Assembly: GCF_900129725.1 (NCBI RefSeq)
Contig: NZ_FQWQ01000006.1
Span: 186,001-250,000, forward strand
DNA: 64,000 nt
Direction of reading: 5' to 3'
Source: Chryseolinea serpens
Lineage (GTDB): Bacteria > Bacteroidota > Bacteroidia > Cytophagales > Cyclobacteriaceae
Shown here: one piece after another, positions 53,004 to 61,906 of the stretch
Layout: each line of letters begins with the position of its first letter
How positions within the stretch are numbered: the first letter of the stretch is position 1
Made by a program: the position numbers and the translations under genes
The notes under the pieces: generated by a model
Database searches by the model: none
Told to the model about the DNA's origin: nothing
The model's input: the letters and a program-made list of their open reading frames with translations, nothing else

Positions 53004-54309
53004 GGATGACCTCCCTTCCAATGCTGTAATAGACGTATCCCTGTTCTTTCATAAAATTCAGATCGTATAAGTTTCGGCCGTCAAAGATCACCTTATTTTT
53101 CAGGATCGACGACAGCTTGTCGAAATCGGGTGTACGGAATTCGGGCCACTCCGTTGCAATGAAGATCGCATCGGCATCCTGTGCAGCTTCGTAGGGCGTG
53201 TGGCTGTATTGCACCTTGTCGCCAATCACTTTCTTTACGTTGTCCATGCTTTCCGGATCGTGCACCTTCAGGATCGCTCCCTCTTTCAACAACTCGTCGA
53301 TGTTGTACAACGACGGCGCTTCGCGGATGTCGTCGGTGTGAGGCTTGAAGGAAAGTCCCCAGATCGCGATGGTCTTGCCTTTGAGGTTGCCATTGAAATA
53401 TTTTTTGATGTGGGGAATGAGCCGTGTCTTCTGGCTTTCGTTCACATCCATCACCGCCGTCAGAATCTTGAATTCATAGTTCGCGTCCTCCGAAGACTTG
53501 GCCAGCGCCTGCACATCTTTCGGGAAACAGCTTCCCCCATAGCCGATGCCGGGAAATAAGAACCGTTTGCCGATGCGGCTGTCGGTGCCCACTCCTTTGC
53601 GCACAGAGTCCACGTCGGCTCCCAACAGTTCGCAGAGGTTAGCGATCTCGTTCATGAAGGTGATCTTGGTGGCGAGGAAAGAATTGGCTGCATATTTCGT
53701 CAGCTCGGCCGAACGTTCATCCATAAAAATGATCGGGTTTCCCTGACGCACAAAGGGGGCATACAAGGCTTCCATCACTTTGCGGGCTTTGGGAGAGTTC
53801 GTGCCCACCACGACGCGATCGGGTTTCATAAAATCATCCACAGCCACACCTTCGCGTAAAAACTCGGGGTTCGAAACCACGTCGAATTCAACTTTTGCGC
53901 CGACGGCTATTTTCTTCTGCACCTTTTCGGCGGTGCCCACTGGAACAGTGCTTTTGTCTACCACTACAGCATAGTCTTTCAGCAGTGGGCCGAGATCTTC
54001 GGCTACTTTCAGAACATATTTGAGATCAGCTGCTCCGTCGGCCCCGGGAGGCGTGGGGAGCGCGAGGAAAATAATTTTTGCGTCCTTAATGCCTTCTTCC
54101 AGGCTGGTGGTGAAAAAAAGACGACCTTGTTTGATGTTGCGGTCGAACAACTGCTCCAGACCGGGTTCATAAATGGTGATGCGGCCACTTTTTAGTTTAT
54201 CGACTTTCGCCTGATCGATGTCTACGCAAGTGACTGTATTACCCGTTTCTGCAAAACATGTTCCGGTTACCAGACCTACGTAACCTGTGCCAACTACAGC
54301 AATTTTCAT
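52996..54309 (-). CDS. ugd: UDP-glucose 6-dehydrogenase
   Basis: 437 aa. Oxidises UDP-glucose to UDP-glucuronate with NAD. Seen are the N-terminal Rossmann [17 protein letters not shown], the KSTVPVGTA segment, the catalytic cysteine in [13 protein letters not shown], and the C-terminal [15 protein letters not shown]. Normal length. First gene of the nucleotide-sugar operon and coupled by overlap to the UDP-xylose synthase gene. Confidence 0.96.
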   Translation of the reverse strand: MKIAVVGTGYVGLVTGTCFAETGNTVTCVDIDQAKVDKLKSGRITIYEPGLEQLFDRNIKQGRLFFTTSLEEGIKDAKIIFLALPTPPGADGAADLKYVLKVAEDLGPLLKDYAVVVDKSTVPVGTAEKVQKKIAVGAKVEFDVVSNPEFLREGVAVDDFMKPDRVVVGTNSPKARKVMEALYAPFVRQGNPIIFMDERSAELTKYAANSFLATKITFMNEIANLCELLGADVDSVRKGVGTDSRIGKRFLFPGIGYGGSCFPKDVQALAKSSEDANYEFKILTAVMDVNESQKTRLIPHIKKYFNGNLKGKTIAIWGLSFKPHTDDIREAPSLYNIDELLKEGAILKVHDPESMDNVKKVIGDKVQYSHTPYEAAQDADAIFIATEWPEFRTPDFDKLSSILKNKVIFDGRNLYDLNFMKEQGYVYYSIGREVIHG

Positions 54310-54493
54310 GATTAGAGGGGATTAAAGGATTTTTGGAATGCGAAATTATGAATTTTAGTGACACAAGTCGCCTGAACACGGCCTTTGGGGCATTTCTTAG
54401 CCACTTTTCTTAAGCAATCGATTTAACCTAACATTCGTTTGTTAGTTGAGATTTTAATCGTACTTTTATGCCCTCAAATTTTACCCTCTAACT

Positions 54494-55663
54494 ATGCATG
54501 CATTAATGGACAACCCGATGACCGTGAACTTCCAGGAAACCGAAAACCAAAAGATGATCCGTGATATGGTTCGCGACTTCGGGGCCAAAGAGATAAAGCC
54601 AAACATGATGGATTGGGATGAGCGCCAGGAATTCCCCATCGACCTCTTCAAAAAAATGGGTGGCCTGGGGCTGATGGGCGTGCTGGTGCCGGAAGAATAT
54701 GGGGGTGCCGGCTTTGGCTACCTGGAATACATCACCGCCATCGCCGAAATCTCGCGTATCGATGGCTCGATTGGTCTTTCCATGGCAGCCCATAATTCGC
54801 TTTGCACAAATCACATCCTGCTCTTTGGCAACGCCTCTCAGAAACAAGCCTACCTGCCCAAACTTGCCACGGCCGAATGGATCGGGGCCTGGGGCCTCAC
54901 TGAGCCCAATACCGGTTCGGATGCCGGCAACATGCGAACGGTAGCCGTAAAAGATGGCGATTATTGGGTACTCAACGGTGCGAAAAACTTCATCACCCAT
55001 GGCCGGTCCGGCAATGTGGCAGTTGTGATCGTGCGCACGGGCGCCGTGGGCGACTCGCGTGGCATGACAGCCTTCGTTATCGAAAAAGGCACACCCGGAT
55101 TCACGTCTGGTAAGAAGGAAAACAAGTTGGGGATGCGCGCCTCTGAAACGGCCGAAATGATCTTTACCGACTGCCGGATCCACAAAGACCAGATGCTCGG
55201 CAAAGAAGGGGAAGGGTTTATTCAATCCATGAAAGTGCTCGATGGGGGCCGCATTTCCATTGCCGCCCTCAGCCTGGGCATTGCCATGGGGGCCTACGAC
55301 GCCGCCCGGAACTACTCCAAGGAGCGCCATCAGTTCAATCAACCCATTTCGCAATTCCAGGGCATCGCCTTCAAACTGGCCGATATGGCCACGAAGATCG
55401 AAGCGGCCAAATTGCTCACGTTCCGGGCCGGCGATATGAAAAACCGGGGGTTGGACGTGAACAAAGAGTCTGCGATGGCCAAGCTCTACGCGTCCGAGGT
55501 GGCCGTTGAGGTGGCCAATGAGGGGGTGCAGATCTTTGGGGGCTACGGGTATACAAAAGACTTCCCGGCCGAAAAGTATTATCGGGATGCCAAACTGTGT
55601 ACTATCGGCGAAGGCACCTCGGAGATACAAAAACTGGTCATTTCCCGGTCAATCTTGAAGTAG
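54494..55663 (+). CDS. Acyl-CoA dehydrogenase
   Basis: A 389-aa FAD flavoenzyme introducing a double bond into acyl-CoA, of the short/branched-chain or glutaryl/isovaleryl-like group. Visible are GAWGLTEPNTGSDAG (flavin and substrate contacts), WVLNGAKNFITHG, the LGMRASETAEMIFTDCR segment, QFQGIAFKLADM, and the C-terminal QIFGGYGYTKDFPAEKYYRDAK and GEGTSEIQ. The glutamate base of the family lies in the final segment. The gene stands alone upstream of rpsU. Several Met codons near the start make the N-terminus uncertain by a few residues. Confidence 0.93.
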   Translation: MHALMDNPMTVNFQETENQKMIRDMVRDFGAKEIKPNMMDWDERQEFPIDLFKKMGGLGLMGVLVPEEYGGAGFGYLEYITAIAEISRIDGSIGLSMAAHNSLCTNHILLFGNASQKQAYLPKLATAEWIGAWGLTEPNTGSDAGNMRTVAVKDGDYWVLNGAKNFITHGRSGNVAVVIVRTGAVGDSRGMTAFVIEKGTPGFTSGKKENKLGMRASETAEMIFTDCRIHKDQMLGKEGEGFIQSMKVLDGGRISIAALSLGIAMGAYDAARNYSKERHQFNQPISQFQGIAFKLADMATKIEAAKLLTFRAGDMKNRGLDVNKESAMAKLYASEVAVEVANEGVQIFGGYGYTKDFPAEKYYRDAKLCTIGEGTSEIQKLVISRSILK

Positions 55664-55665
55664 AG

Positions 55666-55697
55666 TTTGCAAAAAGACTGGCTGTATCCTATATTTG
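55666..55697 (+). promoter_or_regulatory. Promoter of rpsU
   Basis: TTTG at 55666-55669, a 20-base spacer and a perfect TATATTTG at 55690-55697, the Bacteroidota consensus. The ATG of rpsU follows 18 bases later. Confidence 0.85.
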
Positions 55698-55715
55698 CAG
55701 CCCTAAATAAGAATT

Positions 55716-55913
55716 ATGCTCATTGTTAACGTTAAAGAAAACGAATCCATCGACAAAGCCCTGAAGCGCTTCAAAAAGAAGTTCGAAAAAACCGGTGTTT
55801 TGAAGGAATTGCGTTCCAGAACAGCTTTTGAAAAGCCTTCGGTTACACGTCGTGCCCAGATCATCCGCGCCGCTTACCGCGAGCAGATGAGACTTGCCGA
55901 GACCAAAGTCTAA
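55716..55913 (+). CDS. rpsU: 30S ribosomal protein S21
   Basis: 65 aa, highly basic, with [23 protein letters not shown] at the start and the [13 protein letters not shown] end typical of bS21. It has its own promoter and is followed by a strong terminator. It lies upstream of a Xer recombinase and hpf, a common order in Bacteroidota. Confidence 0.97.
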   Translation: MLIVNVKENESIDKALKRFKKKFEKTGVLKELRSRTAFEKPSVTRRAQIIRAAYREQMRLAETKV

Positions 55914-55991
55914 GGATTCTCTACCTTTTTTGACCTGAATACTTTGTTGATAGCTGAAAAGTTATCAACAATCTATCCTCATTATATACAC

Positions 55992-56030
55992 TAATACCCT
56001 TTAAGCTTTCTTAAAGGGTATTATTTTTTT
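55992..56030 (+). terminator. Intrinsic terminator after rpsU
   Basis: A perfect 14-bp stem (TAATACCCTTTAAG with CTTAAAGGGTATTA) with a four-base loop, followed by seven T. Confidence 0.93.
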
Positions 56031-56065
56031 ACATTGCTTCTACTGCTGGGTTTGGTGTAGCAAGC

Positions 56066-56947
56066 ATGATAGAATCCTTCCTTAAATACGTCCAATTCGA
56101 AAAGCGGCTTAGCGCTCACACCGTGCTGGCCTACAAAACAGATCTCGATCAGTTCACGGTTTTTCTTGCCAACACATTTCCCGACTATACTCCCGAGACC
56201 GCAGACCACGGCGTAGTGCGCACCTGGATCATTCAATTGGTGGAAAGCAACCTGGACGCTGCGTCGGTGAACCGGAAAATTGCTTGCCTCCGCTCCTTCT
56301 ACAAATTCCTGCTGCGACAAGAAGTGATCAGCAAGGATCCCCTGCAGAAGATCACCCAACTCAAAACAAAAAAGAGATTACCGTCCTTTGTCAAGGAAGG
56401 CGATATGGCCCATTTGCTGGACGACACCGAGTTCGGACCCGGCCTGGACGGGGTGCGCGACAAACTCATCCTGGAGTTGTTCTATGCCACAGGCATCCGT
56501 TTGTCAGAGCTGCTCACGCTGAAAGAAAATGAAATTGATCTTCATGGACGAACCATTAAAGTGCTCGGCAAAAGAAACAAGGAAAGAGTAGTCCCTTTCG
56601 CCGCCGGAATCGTTAATACTATCAAAGCCTACCGGACCTTGAGAAACAAGGAAGTGGAATTGAAAGGACACGGATATTTTTTTGTCACCAACACGGGCGA
56701 GCCCTGCTACCCGATGATGATCTACAGAAAGGTAAAAAAGTATCTTGGCCAGCACACTACAGCCGAGAGAAACAGTCCGCACGTTCTGCGGCATACTTAC
56801 GCGACACACCTATTGAACAAAGGCGCGGAGATCAACGCCGTGAAGGACTTGTTGGGCCACAGCAGCCTGGCCGCCACACAGGTGTATACACACAACTCGA
56901 TGGAAAAGCTGAAGAAGGTTTTCGATCAGGCGCATCCCAAAGCATAA
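56066..56947 (+). CDS. Tyrosine recombinase XerC/XerD
   Basis: 293 aa. It resolves chromosome dimers at dif sites. An N-terminal SAM-like DNA-binding domain (about 1-90) and the catalytic domain are present: the first Arg in ATGIRLSELL (about Arg145), HVLRHTYATHLL, the second His in GHSSLAATQVYTHN and the tyrosine of that segment. It starts with an ATG 36 bases past the rpsU terminator and is not associated with any mobile element here. The rpsU-xer-hpf order supports the chromosomal XerC/D role. XerC and XerD cannot be told apart by eye. Confidence 0.94.
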   Translation: MIESFLKYVQFEKRLSAHTVLAYKTDLDQFTVFLANTFPDYTPETADHGVVRTWIIQLVESNLDAASVNRKIACLRSFYKFLLRQEVISKDPLQKITQLKTKKRLPSFVKEGDMAHLLDDTEFGPGLDGVRDKLILELFYATGIRLSELLTLKENEIDLHGRTIKVLGKRNKERVVPFAAGIVNTIKAYRTLRNKEVELKGHGYFFVTNTGEPCYPMMIYRKVKKYLGQHTTAERNSPHVLRHTYATHLLNKGAEINAVKDLLGHSSLAATQVYTHNSMEKLKKVFDQAHPKA

Positions 56948-57083
56948 CATTATCTATGAACAGAGCATTATACCTATATCCACCACAAACCCACGGCGCA
57001 TGACGAGATGATTTACTCACCGACTGCTGGCAGGTCGTAAGAAATGCCGGACTGTTTATTGTTTCACTTAAATTTTTACCATT

Positions 57084-57386
57084 ATGAAATTACAAGTGCA
57101 TTCCATCCACTTCGATGCAGACATCAAGCTGATCGATTTCATTCAGAAAAAGCTGAATAAACTGGAGACGTTCTACGACCGGTTGGTGGATGGTGAAGTT
57201 TTTCTGCGCCTAAACAACGAAGGAATTGAAAATAAAACAGTGGAAATCAAAGTTCGCGTCCCCGGCAACCAGCTCTTTGCCATCGAGAAGGCCCGTTCGT
57301 TTGAAGCGGCCACCGACCTGGCTGCCGATGCGCTGCGCATGCAACTCAAGAAGTTCAAGACCAAGGTAAACGACGGGCGCGCCTGA
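57084..57386 (+). CDS. hpf: Ribosome hibernation promoting factor (short form)
   Basis: 100 aa, HPF/RaiA domain: LQVHSIHFDADIKLIDFIQKKLNKLETFYDRL, then AIEKARSFEAATDLAADAL. It stabilises inactive ribosomes in stationary phase. It lacks the C-terminal dimerisation domain of long HPF. It lies 136 bases downstream of xer and ends in a terminator. Confidence 0.94.
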   Translation: MKLQVHSIHFDADIKLIDFIQKKLNKLETFYDRLVDGEVFLRLNNEGIENKTVEIKVRVPGNQLFAIEKARSFEAATDLAADALRMQLKKFKTKVNDGRA

Positions 57387-57422
57387 TGCAGCGCCTGAAA
57401 ATAGTTTCATAAAATTTTACAG

Positions 57423-57453
57423 GAAGGCCCCTTCGCGGGCCTTCTGTTTTTTT
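57423..57453 (+). terminator. Intrinsic terminator after hpf
   Basis: GAAGGCCC pairs with GGGCCTTC around a six-base loop, followed by a T-rich run. Confidence 0.9.
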
Positions 57454-57625
57454 CATCCCTCCGAAATCGATAGAAGATTGCGTGATCGGCCGGTCTTCCG
57501 AAATCATGAGGATAAGCCGATTAATTTCGCCATCTTTGCGCGCCGAACTAATGACCGGGTTTTCCGGTTTTACTCAGTAAGGGTGAGGCATTTAGCAGCA
57601 CCGGTTCATCTAAAAAAATACAACC

Positions 57626-57847
57626 ATGGGAAGACCTCCAGTATTACCGAAGAAGAAAAAAGACGGGTTTTATCTTGAATTGCGTAACAAAGGCGCAAAG
57701 TCGGGCATTATCGTTATTCGCGACACCAAAGAGGCAATGATGCAAGCTGCCAGGCAGTATGAGAACACCAAGGATGTGATCATCCTGGGCGAACATAAAA
57801 ATGGTAAAAAAGTAGAAGAAGGCCGCAAGAAAGTAGCCAGCGCTTAA
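57626..57847 (+). CDS. Small basic hypothetical protein, 73 aa
   Basis: Starts MGRPPVLPKKKKDGFYLELRNK and ends with a lysine/glutamate-rich tail (KNGKKVEEGRKKVASA). It has no cysteines and no membrane segment. I recognise it as a conserved small Bacteroidota protein without known function. It is convergent with ispH, overlapping its 3' end by four bases, and lies about 170 bases past the hpf terminator. Confidence 0.75.
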   Translation: MGRPPVLPKKKKDGFYLELRNKGAKSGIIVIRDTKEAMMQAARQYENTKDVIILGEHKNGKKVEEGRKKVASA

Positions 57848-58998
57848 CGTTCAAACGGTTTCAATACTTCTTCCACACTTTTCGCAGTAACGAAGAATTC
57901 TAAAAGACGCAACAATACGCGATCCACTAACGTGTCCGGGCAAGAGGCACCGCTGGTCAGAATGATTTTTACGGGGCTTTTGTCGGGTAAGTAATGTTGC
58001 GTCTTTTCTTTCTCCTTCCGGTCATAATGGAAATGCCGGATCTCTTCGCGCGAACTAATCTCCTTTTCTGAATTGATAAAGTAGGTTGGGAATTTACGCT
58101 CGCACAATTCCACAATGTGCGATGTATTCGAGCTGTTATATCCCCCAATCACCACCGCCAGATCGGCATCCGTTTCCAATAATTTATAAGTAGCTTCCTG
58201 GTTGTCGTTCGTCGCGTAACACAGCGTATCCCTTGTGTCGGCAAAATGCTGCTTCAACGTCTCTGCGCCATATTGCTGGAGCATCAACTGCCGGAAGTAG
58301 TCGGCAATGGCTTGTGTTTCGGTGGCCAGCATGGTGGTTTGATTGACTACACCAACTTTCTTCAGATCACGTTCCGGATCAAAGCCCGCAGAATATTTTC
58401 CTTCGAACTCCGTGTAGAATTCCTGCTTCGATTTTTTTTCCGTGATGTAGGCCCCCAAAGCATGTGCGTCCTCCATGTCGCGCACAACCACAGAAGCTCC
58501 ATAATGCGCGCTGTGCGAAAAAGTGGCGCGTGTTTCTTCGTGCTTGGGTTTGCCGTGGATGATGATGGTATATTCGTCTGTGCCCAGCTTCTCGGCGCGG
58601 TTCCAGACTTTTTCAACAAACGGGCAGGTGGTGTTGTATTGCTGAACTTCCATGCCCTTGGATTGCAACAGCTGCTCTATTTCCAACGTGGTTCCAAAGG
58701 CTGGTACGATCACCACGTCTTCCGGTTTCAGCGTGTCCCAGGGGATGAATTGGTTGCCTTCAGGGTCCATGATGAATTCGATGCCACGGCTTTGCAGATC
58801 CTGGTTCACCTCCTGGTTGTGGATCATCTGGCTGAGGAGGTACACGCGCTTGTCGGGGTTTTCCTCCAATGCTTTATAGCTGATCTCTATGGCGTTTTCC
58901 ACGCCATAGCAAAATCCAAAATGACGGGCGATGTAAAATTGAACGGGACCGAAATCCAAAATGGTAGGGGAAAAATCCTGTTTGCGCAGGTCTTTCAA
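57844..58998 (-). CDS. ispH: 4-hydroxy-3-methylbut-2-enyl diphosphate reductase
   Basis: At least 384 aa. The last enzyme of the MEP isoprenoid pathway, a 4Fe-4S protein. Cluster cysteines lie in HFGFCYGVENAI, TTCPFVEKVW and TSGASCPDTLVDRVL; the GGYNSSNTSH loop binds substrate. The common frame start would be a TTG at 58998, but the reading frame continues upstream with a protein-like stretch (KKFEIPSHYKSTITGKIKEW) to at least 59067, where an ATT codon precedes KKFEIPSHY. No ATG, GTG or TTG exists there, so the real start is unresolved. It is convergent with the 73-aa gene. Confidence 0.93.
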   Translation of the reverse strand: MKDLRKQDFSPTILDFGPVQFYIARHFGFCYGVENAIEISYKALEENPDKRVYLLSQMIHNQEVNQDLQSRGIEFIMDPEGNQFIPWDTLKPEDVVIVPAFGTTLEIEQLLQSKGMEVQQYNTTCPFVEKVWNRAEKLGTDEYTIIIHGKPKHEETRATFSHSAHYGASVVVRDMEDAHALGAYITEKKSKQEFYTEFEGKYSAGFDPERDLKKVGVVNQTTMLATETQAIADYFRQLMLQQYGAETLKQHFADTRDTLCYATNDNQEATYKLLETDADLAVVIGGYNSSNTSHIVELCERKFPTYFINSEKEISSREEIRHFHYDRKEKEKTQHYLPDKSPVKIILTSGASCPDTLVDRVLLRLLEFFVTAKSVEEVLKPFER

Positions 58999-59132
58999 AC
59001 GTCGCCACTCCTTGATCTTTCCGGTGATGGTCGACTTATAATGGGATGGAATCTCGAACTTTTTAATAACAATACGGTCTAAGCGTCTAACGGCAAAGTT
59101 AGCGTTTGTTGGGAAGGATAGTGAAGCGAAAG

Positions 59133-59180
59133 CCCATTATTCTCTTCTCCCGACGGTGCCGGGCAACGGAGAATAATGGG
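59133..59180 (-). terminator. Hairpin between the 57-aa gene and ispH
   Basis: A perfect 12-bp stem (CCCATTATTCTC with GAGAATAATGGG) with a 24-base loop in which further pairing is possible. No T run follows, so it may be a weak terminator or a leader structure of ispH. Confidence 0.55.
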
Positions 59181-59197
59181 TTTCAATTTCTACAGAA

Positions 59198-59371
59198 TTA
59201 TGCTGCTTTGGAGAGCTTATCTTCCTTGATCTTGTTTGTCCTTACCTCTTTGGCTTCCAGGTCGAACCACTTCACTTCGACAAAATTGTTTTTGATGTAC
59301 TTCAAAACCTCCACCACTTTTCCATCAATCTTGCTGCGAACACGTTCGCCTTTTCTAAACAATCTCCTCAT
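59198..59371 (-). CDS. DUF2158/YodC-like small protein, 57 aa
   Basis: Reads MRRLFRKGERVRSK...VKWFDLEAKEVRTNK and ends with KEDKLSKAA. The layout KGERVRSKxxG...VEVKWFD...EDKL resembles the small DUF2158 (YodC-like) family, an SH3-like barrel of unknown function. It starts with the ATG at 59371, 21 bases downstream of the HtrA stop. The sequence is protein-like throughout. The function is unknown. Confidence 0.75.
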   Translation of the reverse strand: MRRLFRKGERVRSKIDGKVVEVLKYIKNNFVEVKWFDLEAKEVRTNKIKEDKLSKAA

Positions 59372-59392
59372 AATAATTACTTAATCTATTGT

Positions 59393-60871
59393 TTACATCC
59401 TCAAGGCGTAGTTGAATTCTCGCGGAAGGTCTTCATACGTTCCAGAGAAAATCACCAGGTCGCCAGGTTTCTTTTTCTTTACGATGTCGTTGAACTCTTT
59501 TACGGATTTTACAGGTTGATCGTTCACTTTCGATACGATAAAGCCTTCCCGCATGTCGGTGTACTTGGATATTTTGCCATTTCCGAGGGCTTTTATCCGG
59601 ACACCGTGATCAAGATCGAGTTTTTTTAGGACTTTTCCATCTATCTCCTCCAATTGTACGCCCAGGGCCGAAACTTCATCCTTTACGGCGGCGGTCACGG
59701 CTTCGGCTTTTCCATCCCTGTTTTTGAGTATCACGGGGATCGTCACTTCGCTTCCTTTACGGTTGACGACCATGTTCACCTTGTCGCCAGGACGGTGGCG
59801 ACCGATGTACTCGATCAGGGCCGTGCTCGACTTGATGGGAGCTTCGTCTATCTTGATCACTACGTCGCCTTCTTTCAAACCGGCTTCTTTGCCAGAGCTA
59901 TGCTCGGCGAAGCCGGAGATGTAGGCACCCTCATTTACTTTGAGATCAAATTCTTTTGCCAGATCGCTGTTCACACTACCAACAGACACGCCCAACCAGC
60001 CACGTTGCACCGCGCCGAACTTGATGAGGTCCTCGGTGATCTTACTCACGATGTTGGAAGGGACGGCAAAGCCATAGCCCGAATAGGATCCCGTGGGACT
60101 GGCAATAGCGGTGTTAATGCCTACCAAGCCACCGTTCAACTCTACCAGCGCGCCACCACTGTTTCCAGGATTGATGGCAGCATCGGTTTGAATGAACGAT
60201 TCTATCGCCGTGTTGCCGCCTTGGCTCTGGCTCATGATGATGCTGACGTTTCTACCCTTTGCGCTGATGATCCCAGCCGTTACAGTAGACGTCAGGTTGT
60301 AGGGGTTTCCGACAGCCAATACCCATTCGCCAACTTTGGCCTTATCGGAATCCACAAAGGGAAGATAAGGAAGACCTTTCTGGTTGATTTTGATGAGGGC
60401 GAGGTCCGTGTCGGGGTCGACACCGATCACTTCTGCTTTGTAGGTACGGTTGTCATACAGTGTAACTTCCACCACATCGGCGTCCTGCACCACGTGGTTG
60501 TTGGTGACAATGTAGCCGTCAGCATTTATGATGACACCGGAGCCTGAGCTCTGGCTGGGCCCTTGGGGAACGCGAGGACCAAAAAATTCACGGAAAGGAT
60601 CCATGGATTGGGTCTGTTCGGGGCGATGAGGACTATCTTGCGTAGATTTTATGAACACTACCGCCGGCATTACTTTCTCGGCGGCGGCCGTAAAGTCGAG
60701 GGGAATCGCTTCGCCTTTCTCGTCTACACGGTAGGCTACTTTTGACGCCGGAACACCGGTGAGGTATTCGAGCTTGGTCGCGGGGTCCTTTTTATCCAGC
60801 CATTGAAAAGATGCTATCGTGCAGGCGCTTCCCAGCACGGCAGCAAAAAAAAGAGAACCGAATTTTTTCAT
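59393..60871 (-). CDS. Periplasmic serine protease, HtrA/DegP type
   Basis: 492 aa. An envelope protein quality-control protease. A signal or anchor helix (FGSLFFAAVLGSACTIAS) is followed by a trypsin-like domain with catalytic His in TNNHVV, Asp in DPDTDLALIKI and Ser in PGNSGGAL. Two PDZ domains follow (GWLGVSVGS... and the C-terminal repeat). A stress-related palindrome lies upstream at 60929. It is followed 21 bases downstream by the 57-aa gene. Confidence 0.95.
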   Translation of the reverse strand: MKKFGSLFFAAVLGSACTIASFQWLDKKDPATKLEYLTGVPASKVAYRVDEKGEAIPLDFTAAAEKVMPAVVFIKSTQDSPHRPEQTQSMDPFREFFGPRVPQGPSQSSGSGVIINADGYIVTNNHVVQDADVVEVTLYDNRTYKAEVIGVDPDTDLALIKINQKGLPYLPFVDSDKAKVGEWVLAVGNPYNLTSTVTAGIISAKGRNVSIIMSQSQGGNTAIESFIQTDAAINPGNSGGALVELNGGLVGINTAIASPTGSYSGYGFAVPSNIVSKITEDLIKFGAVQRGWLGVSVGSVNSDLAKEFDLKVNEGAYISGFAEHSSGKEAGLKEGDVVIKIDEAPIKSSTALIEYIGRHRPGDKVNMVVNRKGSEVTIPVILKNRDGKAEAVTAAVKDEVSALGVQLEEIDGKVLKKLDLDHGVRIKALGNGKISKYTDMREGFIVSKVNDQPVKSVKEFNDIVKKKKPGDLVIFSGTYEDLPREFNYALRM

Positions 60872-60928
60872 GTTGAGTCTAAATTTTAACCTGTTTTTAC
60901 CCCATACAAAAACCAGGCAAAAGGGCTC

Positions 60929-60947
60929 CTGACGTAAATTTTGTCAG
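60929..60947 (-). promoter_or_regulatory. Palindrome upstream of the HtrA gene
   Basis: CTGAC-N9-GTCAG, a short inverted repeat about 60 bases upstream of the start codon, placed like a regulatory site. The spacer is AT-rich. No known regulator can be named with confidence, and the symmetry is only five bases per arm. Confidence 0.3.
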
Positions 60948-61139
60948 TTTTTTATGGCCTCTAACCGCCTTCTTTTCAGCGCCTTCTGTCATGGTTTGGA
61001 GGGATTGTCCTCTAAATACGAAAAGTTTCGGATTTAGGTTCGTCCCCGTCTGCCAATTTTACACGATCGGTTCACAGGGTCATTATAACCGGGGTTGGCC
61101 GGGATTGTTTTCAGGTACTCTGTCTTTATCTTTCATACC

Positions 61140-61598
61140 ATGAGAAACACATGGCTGCTGGCTGTCTTCCTGTTGATCACCCCTCGGAGCACGGCTCAGG
61201 AGGTGAAGGACTTCCAATGGCTTGTGGGCACCTGGAAAATTTTAGGCAAGAATACAAACAAGGACAGCTACGAGGTTTGGAAGAGCGCAGGTGACAATAC
61301 GTTGACAGGTATTTCCTACAATGTCAAAAATGCAGACACCCTGGTAACCGAAGAGATCAAGCTCTTGCGCAAGGGGCGTTCCGTGTACTATACCCCGGAC
61401 GTTGCGGGGCCACAGGGAGAAGTTGAATTCAAAATCACTTCCTACGACGCCAACAGCTTTGTCGCCGAAAATCCCACCCATGATTTCCCAAAGAAAATAC
61501 GCTACCATCGCCTGATCAAACAAGGAGAAGAAAGGTTGGAGGCGACGATCGAAGGTGGTGGCAAATCGATTTACTACACATTCGTTAGGGTGAAATAA
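61140..61598 (+). CDS. Exported DUF6265-like hypothetical protein
   Basis: About 152 aa. Signal peptide (cleavage near STAQ, residue 20) followed by FQWLVGTWKILGKN, the beginning of a lipocalin-like beta-barrel, and the repeating pattern of strands that ends with TIEGGGKSIYYTFVRVK. It looks like the DUF6265 family (recalled), of unknown function. The ATG at 61140 is preferred over 61095. It is divergent from HtrA by a 268-base gap without other genes. Confidence 0.75.
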   Translation: MRNTWLLAVFLLITPRSTAQEVKDFQWLVGTWKILGKNTNKDSYEVWKSAGDNTLTGISYNVKNADTLVTEEIKLLRKGRSVYYTPDVAGPQGEVEFKITSYDANSFVAENPTHDFPKKIRYHRLIKQGEERLEATIEGGGKSIYYTFVRVK

Positions 61599-61699
61599 TT
61601 ATCACCCCTATTTAGGTATTTATGTTGGTTTAGCTAACGTTTTCGGAAAAACGATGTCACAACACAAAACTTAGTAGCGGTCATACCGTAATCGGAGTT

Positions 61700-61852
61700 A
61701 TGGAAGACCTATACCGTACCACCCATCCTTCGCACGGTGATGACAAAGATCACCAAAGACGCAAACTGAAACGGCTTCGTTTCATGCTCATTTTCTGGTT
61801 CGTTTCCTTTGTGATCGTTGTCCTCTGGTTTTACCTGTCCCCCAACGATTAA
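61700..61852 (+). CDS. Small single-TM protein, 50 aa
   Basis: A basic, His-rich N-terminal part (about residues 1-27, with DDKDHQRRKLKRLRF) followed by one hydrophobic helix (MLIFWFVSFVIVVLWFYL) and a short C-terminus LSPND. Positive-inside charge predicts an N-in orientation. Too short for standard calling but the composition is clearly protein-like. It is followed 54 bases later by the RlmI-like gene. The function is unknown. Confidence 0.65.
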   Translation: MEDLYRTTHPSHGDDKDHQRRKLKRLRFMLIFWFVSFVIVVLWFYLSPND

Positions 61853-61906
61853 ATCCCGCCCGTACATCTTTTTTAGATACTTTTGCCCCCTGATAGACAC
61901 GCTACC

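Noticed and set aside
54503-55630. Long minus-strand open frame opposite the acyl-CoA dehydrogenase gene
   Set aside because: Shadow of a clear dehydrogenase gene; composition is not protein-like.
56066-56947. Tyrosine recombinase as integrase of a mobile element
   Set aside because: It lies in the conserved rpsU-xer-hpf order and has XerC/D length, with no element boundaries.
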